From: Aquimarina sp. TRL1
Lineage (GTDB): Bacteria > Bacteroidota > Bacteroidia > Flavobacteriales > Flavobacteriaceae
Length of the DNA stretch: 64,000 nt
NCBI RefSeq assembly: GCF_013365535.1
Contig: NZ_CP053590.1
Span: 350,001-414,000 of the forward strand
Direction: 5' to 3'
This document shows, one piece after another, positions 45,290 through 56,319 of the stretch. Position 1 is the stretch's first letter; every line of letters starts with the position of its first letter. The notes under the pieces are model-generated. The model was not told the origin of the DNA. It saw only the letters and a list, made by a program, of their open reading frames with translations, and searched no databases. The translations under genes were made by a program, and so were the position numbers.

Positions 45290-48200
45290 TTAAAACTCTA
45301 ATATGTCACTTCCTTTTTCTGATAAGTCTTCTTCTAAAAAAGAGGTGAACTCTTCGAGCTCTTTGTAATTTATTTCTTCTTGTAACCCATAATCAGAAGG
45401 GGTAAATTCTCTGGTAGTATGCATACTGCAATACGCAATAATTGCCTGGAGGTTTTTAATAAATTGCTGAGCTATTTGTTCTATTGTCTCACTCTTGTAT
45501 TCTGCTGTCGAGTAGCTCCAATTTAGTTGTAATGTTCCTTGTGTTATTGAACCATTTATTTCTATTTTGTTTTCAAAAACAAGGGAATCTCCTACCATAC
45601 CTCCCGGAGATTCTTCTGCTGTAGCAATCATAGAGTCTTTCTCAATAATATTATCCAACTGTCCCAGATAATTAAACACAATATCCCAGCTTGTTTTCGA
45701 CAGTCCTTCTTTTATCTCCTGGTTTTCGTGTAGATATTTCAGGGCTCCATAACTCATTCCTTTTTCAGGGATGTTTCGCAACATCTCTTTTACTGACTTT
45801 ATAACTCCTCCTAGGTCTTTGGCATTTTCTACCTCTAGCCGAACTGGATAGAGATTCGTAAACCATCCTGCTGTATTACTGATATCCAATCTATCCGATA
45901 TCTCTTCTCTACCATGCCCTTCCATTCCAATCACCAGATTTTTATTTTTTGTCCAATCAGTTATGGTAATTGCCAGACAACTTAGCAGAAGATCGTTTAT
46001 CTCTGTTCCAAACAGATGATGAACATCCTGAAGCAATTTGGTCGTATCTGTATTACTCAGAGAAACAGTATAGTGTCGGACACTTGCTCTTGTTTTATAG
46101 CTTTTATTAATATCTACAGGTAATGGATTATAAGCACTTATTACTTTCTTCCAATAATGTTGTTGGTTTGTAATTGCCGGGCTATTGGCAAACTCCTGTA
46201 GTCCTAAAGACCACTCTCGGTAAGAGCTTCCCTTGCTTCCTAAATCTATTGTTTCTTTTGAAAGCAATGCTGTAATTACTCTGGCAAAATCATCTAATAT
46301 CGTTCTCCAGGATACTCCATCTACAACTAGATGATGCCCTACTAATAACACCCGATTTTGTCCATCTCTCTCGGGAGTTTGTAATAAAACTGCCTGAAAT
46401 GTATTCGCTGGAGTTATTTTCTTCTGATATGTGTTACAGATTCTTGTGATCTCATTAGCTATTGTCGTTTCTGGAGTAGCTTTGACTGAAACGATTGCCA
46501 ACTCACAATACCTTTCCGTATATTGCTGTATCCAGTTTTCTTCTTCTTTGATATATGAAAATCGCAAAGCATCGTGATATGCACTAATCAATTGAAGCGC
46601 TTCTTCTAAAATCGCTATTGTTATGGATTTATCAACAGCGAGTAATACAGACTGATTAAAAGGGGCTCCTGCTGTATGTAAGGTTTCAAAATACCAGTGC
46701 TGTATCGGAAGTAAATCACTTGTCCCGCTCAAGATTCCTTGTTCCCCCTGAGTCATTTCTGTCTGATTAACAACAAACTGTGCTAAACTCTCTATAGTTT
46801 GATGATCAAAAACATCTCTGGGTTTAAGTTGATACCCTAATCGCTTTATTCTACTTACTAACTGAATGGTAATAATAGAATCTCCTCCCAATTCGAAGAA
46901 ATTATCCTTAACCCCTAACGTATCTACAACTAACAGTTCTTTCCATACAGTTACCAATGCCTTTTCAATTTCTGTGGATGGTGCTATATATGCTGCTTTA
47001 GAGGTCATGGTGACCGCCGGATCTGGCAGTACCTTCTTATTGATTTTGCCATTACTGGTCAAAGGCATTTCGTCTAAAAATGTCCAGATAGCAGGTACCA
47101 TATAATCTGGTAATTGCGCTCCCAGGTATTTTTGAATTTCATAGGTATCAATCGGGGAGGTCGCTACTACATACCCAATTAACCGGTTGTTATTATTTTG
47201 ATCTTTCTTAGCCAGCACACAACAAGATTTGATAGCTTTATGCTGAGAAAGCACATGTTCTATTTCTCCTAATTCTATTCGATATCCTCTGACTTTTACC
47301 TGATCATCCTTTCTTCCTAAAAACAGTAAATTTCCATCTGAAAGCCATTGTACCATATCTCCTGTACAATACATTTTTGCTTGAGGGTCAAATGGGTTTT
47401 CTATGAATTTTTGCGCAGATAATTCAGGACGGTTAAGATATCCTCTGGCAACTCCGGCTCCTGCTATACAAAGTTCCCCTGGTACTCCTATCGGTACAAT
47501 ATTACGATCATTATCCAACACGTATACTTGTGCATTTGCTATCGGACGTCCAATAGGAATTAAGCTTGAGAATTCCTCTTTGAATATAGTGGCACATATA
47601 CTAGATTCTGTCGGACCGTATGCATTGATAAACTGACCTACTTGGGCGTATGCTTTTGCTTTTTCAAAAGCAGCTTGTTCTCCTGCTGTTACTATCGTAC
47701 GAAGACTTTGAATATCTTCTGTTTCTAATAACCTAAAAAACGCAGGGGGTAATGTTGCCCAATCAATTTGATTGCTGACTATATATGCAACAAAGCTTTG
47801 TATATCTGATTTAGTCCCTTCATCGATAATATATAATGTTGCTCCTTTTATCAAGGTGATAAATATCTCAGAAACAGAAGCATCAAAAGCCTGACTCGCA
47901 AATTGCAAACAATGATCTTCTTTATGAATCTCAAAATCTTCTATCTGAGCATATATCGTATTCATAATACTTTGATGCTCGATCATAACCCCTTTAGGTT
48001 TTCCGGTACTCCCTGAGGTATAAATCACATACGCTAATTGAGCTGATTCTGGTGCAGGAAGTTTTTTTACCGGTGTATTCATTACCATTTCCCAATCCTG
48101 ATCGATTGCTAATTGCTGTATATTTTCTAAAACGATATCAGGACAGGTCGAATCTTTAACAAGTATTGTTGCCCTGGTATCTTCCAGAATATATTGTACT

Positions 48201-51200
48201 CGTTCCAGAGGATACGAAGGATCAATAGGAACATACGCTGCTCCTGCTTTTAATATCCCCAGTATACTTACAATCATTGTTGTGGAACGTGCAGTACAAA
48301 TACATATTAACGTTTCTCTCGTTACTCCTTTTTCCAGTAAGTACATCGCCAGTTGATCAGACTGCTTATCTAATGTATGGTAGGACAACTTTTCTTTTTC
48401 ACCCACTACAGCTATCCTATCAGCAGAAAGAAGTGCTTGTTTTCTAAAAGCAGTTACCAGATTTTTTTCTTCCGGGAAGGGAACAGCTGTATTATTAAAC
48501 GTGGTAAGGAGTTGTTTTTTCTCTTCCTCTGTTACGATATTGATATCTTTTATAAAAGTTTCCGGAGCTTCCAGCACCTGAGATAAAAGTTTCTCATAGT
48601 GTTGCATCATACGTTCTATTCTGGCTTCTTTAAATAAATCTGGATTATAAATAACATCTAATGAAATTCCTTTTTCCGATTCATTTGCTGTTATCGTCAA
48701 ATCAAATTGAGAAAAAACTTCTTCTACTTCATAGATATTCAGGGATACTCCTTCCATCATATCAGACTCCTCTTCAGGTGTATTTTGTAATACAAACAAT
48801 ACCTGAAATAAAGGACTTATACTTCTATCTCTGGTGTCAACCACCCGATCTACTACTTTCTCGAATGGAGTATCCTGATGCGTATAGGCATCTAAAGTTG
48901 TGTTTTTTACTTGCTGTACCAGGTCGCTAAAGGAAGTAGTTCCCCGGACATCAGATCGCAATGCTAATGTATTAGCAAAAAAGCCAATAATCTCTTCTAA
49001 TTCACTATGGGTTCTATTCGCCATAGGAGTCCCAACACAAATATCATTTTGCCCACTATATTTATATAACAATACCTTAAAACCGGCTAACAAAGTCATA
49101 AAAACAGTACTTCCTTCATTTTTTGTAAGTACTGCCAGTTGCTTTCTGATATTTCCTGTCAATTCATATGAAAAAATCGCTCCGGACGTTGTCGGCATAG
49201 CAGGTCTGTCAAAATCAGTAGGCAATAAAAGAGGGGGAGTTCCACGTAACTTCTCTTCCCAATACGACAATTGACTCTCTAAAACGTTATGAGACAACTT
49301 TTTGCGTTGCCAGACTGCATAATCCGTATATTGAATCGGTAATGGATCTAATATTCTTTCTTTTCCTGACTGATATTGATTATACGCTTGGATAAGTTCC
49401 TTTTGCAAAATTCCATTAGACCACCCATCTCCTGAAATATGATGAATTACAATTCCCAATACGTATGATGTCTCGCTTTTTTGAAAAACAACAGCTCTCA
49501 TCATATAATCATCAGAGAGATTAAAAGGACGTACAATAAACTCTGAAATAGCTGACTTTAACTCAGATTCATTTGTTATTTGTTCATACTGTAATTTCCA
49601 TGACTCCCAAGGTTTTATTTCCTGATATCCAATTCCATCACTCGATTTTATCACTGTTCGTAATGCCTGGTGTCGTTCCATCACTGTATAAAAAGCTTTC
49701 TCCAGCAATTGTATATCTAGTATCCCTTGCAAGGAAAATACGGTAGGCATATGATAGGCTGTGCTTCCTTCTAACTGATCTAAAAACCAAAGACGTTCCT
49801 GACTAAAAGATAAAGGAATCTTATCCAGATTGTCTGTTATCTTTTCTATGGGTATTGAATTATCTACTGCTTTTTGATCTAGTATATGAGAGGCTAATGT
49901 TTCTACTGTTGGGAATCTGAAAATATCTTTAACCGTAATTTCTGCTTTCGTTTTATCTCGTATCGCTGCCATCAATCGGGCTGCTAATAAAGAATGTCCT
50001 CCTACCTGAAAGAAATCATCTGTAGTCCCTACAGTATCCAGATGTAGTAATGCTTCCCAAATTTCGCAAAGAAGCTGTTCTGTATCATTTTTAGGTGGTG
50101 TATAAGTGGTTTGTAAGGCTGAAAAATCAGGAACAGGAAGTCTTTTTTTAGCTACTTTTCCATTTTCAGTAATCGGTAATTCATCAATTGGGATCCATAC
50201 TACAGGTACCATATAATCAGGTAACTTTGATTTGGCAAATTTGATAAGCTCCTCTTTCTCCAGTTGTATATCATTTACCCAATACCCTATTAAGCGTTTA
50301 TTTTTATTAGTATCTTCCTGTACCGTAACAACAAGCTGCAACCCTGAAGTATATTGTTGTAGGACGTTTTCTATTTCTCCTAATTCTATTCTATGCCCTC
50401 TGATTTTTACCTGTTCATCTTTTCTACCTGAAAAATGCAACGCTCCATCAGTCCGCCACTTAACGATATCTCCTGTTGCATACATAATGGTTCCCGGACG
50501 AAACGGATTCTGGATAAATCGTTCTTTTGTCAATGTTTCTTGATGCAAATACCCTGCTGCAACTCCTTCCCCACTTACATATAACTCTCCTTCTACACCT
50601 ATTGGAACGAGCTTTTTTTCTTTATCCAATACATAGACTTCAGTATTTGCTATTGGGCTTCCTATGGCAATTTCTCCTATATCCTGACCAGTAACTTTAT
50701 AATATGTACTCACTACGGTATCCTCTGTTGGTCCGTAATTATTGTAAATATTGAGTTTTGTAGATTTTGGTAGCTGCAATGCCTCTCCTCCTGTCAGGAT
50801 AGTAATCCCTTCTATCTCTATTTCTTTTTGTACGATTCGCTGGCATAACTGGCTTGGAATATAAGCATGTGTGATTTCATGCGTTTGCAAAAAGTGTATT
50901 AATGCTTCTATATCATACCGTACCTCATCTTCTGTAATTGGATACAGTGTAGCTCCTGACATAAGATATGGAAAAATCTCCCATATTGAAGCGTCAAATC
51001 CAATGGCAGAAAATAAAGTCGCTCTACTCGTAGCATTTACTTTATACACTTCTTTATGCCAACAGCACAAATTGATTAAACTACGGTGTTTAATCTTGAC
51101 CCCTTTAGGTTTTCCTGTACTTCCTGAAGTATAAATAACATATGCTATTGCCTCTGCATTAAAGTGTTCTGTTTTTTCTCTTTCTTTAGACTCTCCTGCT

Positions 51201-54200
51201 ACTGATTGAACAACAGTATCCAAATCAATGTATTCTACTTCTTTATCATGACAATCCCTAAGCAGAATTTCTGAAGTCTTGACAACCCAATGAAGCTGTG
51301 CATCGTCTATTATATGTTGAATCCGTTCTGATGGATATTCCGGATCAATTGGTACGTAGGTTGCTCCAGACTTGAGAACTCCCAAAATAGTCCGAAGTAA
51401 ATTTGATGATCTAGAAATACAAACTCCTATCAAATCACCCGCAGCAACTCCTTGTTTATTGAGGTAATTTGCCAATTGGTTTGATTGTTCATCAATTTCT
51501 TTATAGGAAATTTGCTCTTCAACTGTGACCACTGCATACTGTTCTGGGTGTAGTGATACTTGTTCTTCGAAAAGATCTACAAAAGAAGTAGTTAACGGAT
51601 ATGATTTTTTAGTAGCATTAAATTCTTCAAGTAATTGATACCTTTCTTCTTCTTTTAGTATATCAACCTTTCCTACTGGCACTTCAATATCAATTACAAT
51701 TTGCTTTAAAAACTCCTGATAATGAGCAGCTATTTGTTGAATTGTTTCTTTTGTAAACAAATCGGATTTGCTAACGAAGCTTATTAATAACTCATCATTA
51801 TCTGTTTCATTAACGGTTAGTGTGATATCAAAATGAGAAGTGTTTTCTGTAAGATCATATGGTGTAACCATTATTCCTTCTAAAGGGACTTCTTTTGTTT
51901 CCGGCAGGTTTTGTAATACAAACATTACCTGAAACAAAGGACTCATACTCATATCTCGTACCTTGATTACTTTATCAACAATTTTTTCAAAAGGCACCAA
52001 CTGATGATCATATGCTTCTAAAGTAGTTTTCTTTACTTCTTGAAGAACGTTTTTAAACGTAGTTGTTTCTTGTATGGATGTCCGTAATGCCAATGTATTG
52101 ACAAAAAAGCCTATCATTTCTTCTAACTCCTGCTGTAGTCTGTTTGCTATCGGAGTTCCTACACAAATATCTTCTTGACCACTATACTTATGTAAAATCA
52201 CCTTGAACGAAGCCAATAAGGTCATAAATAAAGTAACACCTTCTTGCTTACTTATGTTTCGTAACTTTTTAGTGATTTCTTTATTTATTCTTCCTGCTAC
52301 AGTAAATCCTGCTGTAGTCAACTCAACCGGTCGGGAATAATCTAGAGGGAGCTTTAATGGGGAAACCTCCTTTAGTTTTGTTTCCCAATATGTCAGTTGA
52401 TCTTCTAATCGTTTTTCCGATAAAAATGAACGTTGCCATATTGCATAATCTCTATATTGCAATTCTGGAATTTTGAGAATATAAGAACTGTCCTGGTGGT
52501 ATTTTTGATACAACTCCATTAAATCTTTGATCAAAATACTGTTAGACCATCCATCTCCTGCGATATGATGCAGAATAAACCCTAAAACATAACTTCCTTC
52601 TTTGAGAGTGTACAAAGTGGCTCTCAACATATAATCTTCTGACAAATTAAAAGGTGTTTTTATATCCTGCTCCAACACCTCTTCTATTCGCTCTTTGGAG
52701 GTCAATACTTTTTTATGTAATTCCCATTGATCTGCAGGAATTAGCGACTGATAAGCCACCCCTTTTTCTGAACGAATAACTGTATGTAATATCTGATGCC
52801 TGGTAACAATTGCTCGTAAAGATTTTTCGAGCGCTTCCATATCCAAGTCTCCACTTAACTGGATAATTCCCGGTATATGATATTCCAGACTTCCCTGAAG
52901 TTGATCTAAAAACCAAAGGCGTTCCTGACTAAAAGACAAAGGGCTTCTCTCTACTCTTTCTTGCACTGTTATTTCGGGCAGAACTGGCGTTCTTTTTTCT
53001 GCTGTTATAAACTTCACTTGTTCTGCCAACGTTGGGAATACAAATATATCTTTGATCATAATCTCAGTATCCATCGCCTTTCTAATCATGGCTACCAAAC
53101 GTGTCGCTAATAATGAATGCCCTCCCAAGTCGAAAAAATTATCAAACATTCCAATTTTTTCTATCGACAATAATTCACTCCATATTGCTGCCAAGGAAAT
53201 TTCTAATTCACTAGCAGGTGCCACATATGATTGTTGAGAAATTGTAGCAAATGCTGGTTCAGGAAGTGCTTTCTTATTCAGTTTCCCATTACTATTCAAA
53301 GGAATTTTATCTACCTGCATCCAAACATCGGGGATCATATACTCAGGAAGTGTCGTGCGGATTTCAGCTTCTATATCGGTTGACTTCAATTCGCCTTGTA
53401 CCGTAACATAAGCTATTAATCGTTTGTTTTTTGTACCATCTTCATGTACCAATACACGGCATTCTATTACTTCTTCCCGAGCAGCTATGGCGCTTTCTAT
53501 TTCTCCTAATTCAATTCGATACCCTCTGACTTTTACCTGAGCATCTTTTCTTCCGATAAATTCGATACTTCCATTAGGAAGCCATTTTGCTAAATCTCCG
53601 GTACGGTATATTTTTCTGCCTTTTAAGTATGGATTCTCAAGAAATTTTTCTGCGGTTAAGGCGGCTCGCTGAAGATAACCTTTTGCCAGCCCTTCGCCTC
53701 CAATACAAAGTTCTCCAACAGCACCGACCGGAACCATTTTTTGCTGTGTATCCATAACATAGACTGAGGTATTAGAAAGCGGATATCCAATCGGAACAGT
53801 ATCTTTTATTTCATCTATGCTATCAACCGAATAATAGGTAGCATATACAGTTGTCTCTGTAGGACCATAAACATGAATGAGCTTACCTGCCCCCAGGATA
53901 GATAGTGCTTTTTGCACATGTCCTACGGATACCATCTCTCCTCCGAACAATAAGCTTTTGAGACAGGAAACCGTTTCTATACCACAGTCGACCATCGCAT
54001 TAAACAAAGCTGTAGTAACAAAACATTTTGTGATTTGATAATGTTTAATAGTTTCTGACAATCGCAGTCCATCTGAGGCAACCTCTTCTTTTATCAAAAA
54101 CAAAGTAGCTCCTTTTAACAAACTGCTAAAGATCTCATAAACTGATCCGTCAAATGCATAATTCGACCATTGGAGTACGTGGTCTGATGCTGATACCTGA

Positions 54201-56308
54201 ATAGGGTTTGCGTCATATACCAGCTTCAAAATGTTATGCTGTGTTATCTCAATTCCTTTTGGCAATCCTGTTGTCCCCGAAGTGTACATTACATACGCCT
54301 CTTTTTGATAGGCTATTTCTTTTGCTTCTTTCGTATATGAATTCAGGATATTGGTATCTAAGAACTTTGCTCCGGTGATTCCTATGTCCAAGCTCATCGC
54401 ATAGTCATTGCAAACAATGTAGGTCAAAGCTGCATCCGCAACAATATGTTCCAACCTACCTAAAGGCAAGGTTGGATCCAAAGGAACATAAGCCCCTCCT
54501 GCTTTTAGAATTCCCAGAATACTCGCAATCATATCCATATTACGCCTGGAAAGTATTCCTACTTTTTCTCCTGGCATAACCCCTTGTTTCTGTAGGTAAT
54601 CAGCTATCTGATTTGATGAATCTTCTAGCTCCTGATATGTCATTTCTTCATTTTCAAAAACCAACGCTTTTTTGGATGCATTTTTTTCTACCTGTACCCG
54701 GAAAATATCCACTATGGATTGATTTTTAGGGTACGCAATTTCAGTTGCATTAAAAGTATGTAGTAATTTATGTGTTTCCTCTTTCGTAAGAATTGTCAGA
54801 TCTGCTATTCGCTGATCCGGAAGAATCAGTTGTTCTAAGACAGTTTTGAAATGTTCCTGAATCGAGCAGATACTGGATACAGAAAGCAAATCTGCATTAT
54901 AGTTAAACTTTATCTCTAATTTATCTCCCAGACTAGCTACAATTGCTAATGGATAATTGGTTTGTTCTTTATCATCCATATTCCCTATGGAAAGTGCATT
55001 GTCTACTTCTGATAATGCCTCGGATATCGGGTAATTTTCAAAAACAAGAATACTATCAAACAACTCTTCCTTTACCTCACAAAAACTTTGAATGGTCGCC
55101 AGGTTGGTGTATTGATATTCTCTACAAGCTGTATGCTCGGATTGTAACTGTAATAACCAATCTGCTACTTGCATTTCATCTTCCAATCTGGTTCGTAAAG
55201 GAAGGGTATTGATAAATAACCCCACTCTATCTTCAGAATCTTTTAGATCTGTGGGACGTCCTGATACTGTAACTCCATATACAACATCCTTATTCCCTGT
55301 ATATTTAGTCAATAAAAAAGCCCATACCCCTTGTAAAATCGAGTTGACTGTTACATGATTTTTTCTGGCATATGACCTGATCTTTTCTGCTAAAAAATGA
55401 TCTATCAACAGGGTTGATTCTCCTGATTCCCCTTTCGTTTTATTTACAGAATTCACTGTTTCTGTAAAAGGTAATAAGGTAGGAGTTTCTATTCCCTGAA
55501 TATAGTTTTTCCAGAAATTCTCTTCTGTATTTTTATCTTTTCCTGCAATATATTTTATGTAATCTTCATAGACATCTTCTTCTTTTACCGGAAGTTTTTG
55601 TCCTTTTTCTAATGCATGATAAGCTTGTAACAGTTCTGTAAATAAAACCGAAACAGACCAACCGTCTAACAAGATATGATGGAATGTCAATACCATCCTG
55701 TATGAGGTCTTACTTCTTTTTATCATTGTCACTCTAAGCAATGGCGCTTCATTAAACTGAAACCCATTTTGATGATCTGATTTCATGAAGGCTTCAAGCG
55801 CTTCTTCTTGTTCCTTCTCTTTATAAGAACTATAATCTAATCGTATAAAGGGAAGGGAAACATTCTCAAAAACGCGTTGCACTGGTATTTTGAACTCTTC
55901 ATGAAAGAATGCCGTTCTAAGAATACTGTGATTATTCAACACATACTCCCATGCAGCCTTTAGTGCTTCAACATTTATTTCCTGAAGAAAGTCCAGAGAA
56001 AACTGTACGGTATATGCTGTCGCTTCTGGATTGTATAACCCATGGAACAAAAGCCCCTCTTGAAGCGGGCTTAATTTATAAATCCTATCTCTGGAAGAAC
56101 TCTGTTTCTCTTTAGTTTTCTCTTCTTTCAGGTGAGCTAAAAGTGCTTCCTTATTCGCTTTTATAAAAGCTATTATCTCATGTTTACTTGCTTCAAATGA
56201 GGCTTGTTTATTATCGGTTCTGTTTTTATATTTTTTTAAAACCAAGCTATCATTTTCTTCGATGATAAAAAGGTTTAACTCATCAAGTTTATTGATAAAA
56301 TCTTTCAT
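45290..56308 (-). CDS. Nonribosomal peptide synthetase: dock-C-A(Ile)-T-C-A(Leu)-T-C-A(Tyr)-T-E
   Basis: The 3672-residue protein starts with a TubC-type docking domain (1-65), then a D-L type C domain (LSPLQEGLLFH; HHILLDG). Signatures read by eye are: module 1 (FDGSVYE near 719) D-G-Y-F-L-G-V-V-Y-K, near the Ile signature; module 2 (FDASIWE near 1770) D-A-W-Y-L-G-N-V-V-K, near Leu; module 3 (FDASVSE near 2807) D-A-S-T-V-A-A-I-C-K, near Tyr. Internal C domains carry LSFSQERLWFLDQL and HHIAGDG or HHISGDG. The third carrier has GGDSI (near 3139) instead of GGHS, as before epimerases. The E domain has HHLVVDGVSW, EGHGRE, NTAGWFT and FNYLGQ. The C-terminus is an acidic tail ending DILEF. It starts 11 bases after the upstream synthetase and ends 31 before the next. 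Confidence 0.95.
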   Translation of the reverse strand: MKDFINKLDELNLFIIEENDSLVLKKYKNRTDNKQASFEASKHEIIAFIKANKEALLAHLKEEKTKEKQSSSRDRIYKLSPLQEGLLFHGLYNPEATAYTVQFSLDFLQEINVEALKAAWEYVLNNHSILRTAFFHEEFKIPVQRVFENVSLPFIRLDYSSYKEKEQEEALEAFMKSDHQNGFQFNEAPLLRVTMIKRSKTSYRMVLTFHHILLDGWSVSVLFTELLQAYHALEKGQKLPVKEEDVYEDYIKYIAGKDKNTEENFWKNYIQGIETPTLLPFTETVNSVNKTKGESGESTLLIDHFLAEKIRSYARKNHVTVNSILQGVWAFLLTKYTGNKDVVYGVTVSGRPTDLKDSEDRVGLFINTLPLRTRLEDEMQVADWLLQLQSEHTACREYQYTNLATIQSFCEVKEELFDSILVFENYPISEALSEVDNALSIGNMDDKEQTNYPLAIVASLGDKLEIKFNYNADLLSVSSICSIQEHFKTVLEQLILPDQRIADLTILTKEETHKLLHTFNATEIAYPKNQSIVDIFRVQVEKNASKKALVFENEEMTYQELEDSSNQIADYLQKQGVMPGEKVGILSRRNMDMIASILGILKAGGAYVPLDPTLPLGRLEHIVADAALTYIVCNDYAMSLDIGITGAKFLDTNILNSYTKEAKEIAYQKEAYVMYTSGTTGLPKGIEITQHNILKLVYDANPIQVSASDHVLQWSNYAFDGSVYEIFSSLLKGATLFLIKEEVASDGLRLSETIKHYQITKCFVTTALFNAMVDCGIETVSCLKSLLFGGEMVSVGHVQKALSILGAGKLIHVYGPTETTVYATYYSVDSIDEIKDTVPIGYPLSNTSVYVMDTQQKMVPVGAVGELCIGGEGLAKGYLQRAALTAEKFLENPYLKGRKIYRTGDLAKWLPNGSIEFIGRKDAQVKVRGYRIELGEIESAIAAREEVIECRVLVHEDGTKNKRLIAYVTVQGELKSTDIEAEIRTTLPEYMIPDVWMQVDKIPLNSNGKLNKKALPEPAFATISQQSYVAPASELEISLAAIWSELLSIEKIGMFDNFFDLGGHSLLATRLVAMIRKAMDTEIMIKDIFVFPTLAEQVKFITAEKRTPVLPEITVQERVERSPLSFSQERLWFLDQLQGSLEYHIPGIIQLSGDLDMEALEKSLRAIVTRHQILHTVIRSEKGVAYQSLIPADQWELHKKVLTSKERIEEVLEQDIKTPFNLSEDYMLRATLYTLKEGSYVLGFILHHIAGDGWSNSILIKDLMELYQKYHQDSSYILKIPELQYRDYAIWQRSFLSEKRLEDQLTYWETKLKEVSPLKLPLDYSRPVELTTAGFTVAGRINKEITKKLRNISKQEGVTLFMTLLASFKVILHKYSGQEDICVGTPIANRLQQELEEMIGFFVNTLALRTSIQETTTFKNVLQEVKKTTLEAYDHQLVPFEKIVDKVIKVRDMSMSPLFQVMFVLQNLPETKEVPLEGIMVTPYDLTENTSHFDITLTVNETDNDELLISFVSKSDLFTKETIQQIAAHYQEFLKQIVIDIEVPVGKVDILKEEERYQLLEEFNATKKSYPLTTSFVDLFEEQVSLHPEQYAVVTVEEQISYKEIDEQSNQLANYLNKQGVAAGDLIGVCISRSSNLLRTILGVLKSGATYVPIDPEYPSERIQHIIDDAQLHWVVKTSEILLRDCHDKEVEYIDLDTVVQSVAGESKEREKTEHFNAEAIAYVIYTSGSTGKPKGVKIKHRSLINLCCWHKEVYKVNATSRATLFSAIGFDASIWEIFPYLMSGATLYPITEDEVRYDIEALIHFLQTHEITHAYIPSQLCQRIVQKEIEIEGITILTGGEALQLPKSTKLNIYNNYGPTEDTVVSTYYKVTGQDIGEIAIGSPIANTEVYVLDKEKKLVPIGVEGELYVSGEGVAAGYLHQETLTKERFIQNPFRPGTIMYATGDIVKWRTDGALHFSGRKDEQVKIRGHRIELGEIENVLQQYTSGLQLVVTVQEDTNKNKRLIGYWVNDIQLEKEELIKFAKSKLPDYMVPVVWIPIDELPITENGKVAKKRLPVPDFSALQTTYTPPKNDTEQLLCEIWEALLHLDTVGTTDDFFQVGGHSLLAARLMAAIRDKTKAEITVKDIFRFPTVETLASHILDQKAVDNSIPIEKITDNLDKIPLSFSQERLWFLDQLEGSTAYHMPTVFSLQGILDIQLLEKAFYTVMERHQALRTVIKSSDGIGYQEIKPWESWKLQYEQITNESELKSAISEFIVRPFNLSDDYMMRAVVFQKSETSYVLGIVIHHISGDGWSNGILQKELIQAYNQYQSGKERILDPLPIQYTDYAVWQRKKLSHNVLESQLSYWEEKLRGTPPLLLPTDFDRPAMPTTSGAIFSYELTGNIRKQLAVLTKNEGSTVFMTLLAGFKVLLYKYSGQNDICVGTPMANRTHSELEEIIGFFANTLALRSDVRGTTSFSDLVQQVKNTTLDAYTHQDTPFEKVVDRVVDTRDRSISPLFQVLFVLQNTPEEESDMMEGVSLNIYEVEEVFSQFDLTITANESEKGISLDVIYNPDLFKEARIERMMQHYEKLLSQVLEAPETFIKDINIVTEEEKKQLLTTFNNTAVPFPEEKNLVTAFRKQALLSADRIAVVGEKEKLSYHTLDKQSDQLAMYLLEKGVTRETLICICTARSTTMIVSILGILKAGAAYVPIDPSYPLERVQYILEDTRATILVKDSTCPDIVLENIQQLAIDQDWEMVMNTPVKKLPAPESAQLAYVIYTSGSTGKPKGVMIEHQSIMNTIYAQIEDFEIHKEDHCLQFASQAFDASVSEIFITLIKGATLYIIDEGTKSDIQSFVAYIVSNQIDWATLPPAFFRLLETEDIQSLRTIVTAGEQAAFEKAKAYAQVGQFINAYGPTESSICATIFKEEFSSLIPIGRPIANAQVYVLDNDRNIVPIGVPGELCIAGAGVARGYLNRPELSAQKFIENPFDPQAKMYCTGDMVQWLSDGNLLFLGRKDDQVKVRGYRIELGEIEHVLSQHKAIKSCCVLAKKDQNNNNRLIGYVVATSPIDTYEIQKYLGAQLPDYMVPAIWTFLDEMPLTSNGKINKKVLPDPAVTMTSKAAYIAPSTEIEKALVTVWKELLVVDTLGVKDNFFELGGDSIITIQLVSRIKRLGYQLKPRDVFDHQTIESLAQFVVNQTEMTQGEQGILSGTSDLLPIQHWYFETLHTAGAPFNQSVLLAVDKSITIAILEEALQLISAYHDALRFSYIKEEENWIQQYTERYCELAIVSVKATPETTIANEITRICNTYQKKITPANTFQAVLLQTPERDGQNRVLLVGHHLVVDGVSWRTILDDFARVITALLSKETIDLGSKGSSYREWSLGLQEFANSPAITNQQHYWKKVISAYNPLPVDINKSYKTRASVRHYTVSLSNTDTTKLLQDVHHLFGTEINDLLLSCLAITITDWTKNKNLVIGMEGHGREEISDRLDISNTAGWFTNLYPVRLEVENAKDLGGVIKSVKEMLRNIPEKGMSYGALKYLHENQEIKEGLSKTSWDIVFNYLGQLDNIIEKDSMIATAEESPGGMVGDSLVFENKIEINGSITQGTLQLNWSYSTAEYKSETIEQIAQQFIKNLQAIIAYCSMHTTREFTPSDYGLQEEINYKELEEFTSFLEEDLSEKGSDILEF

Positions 56309-56319
56309 TTTATGCCCCC

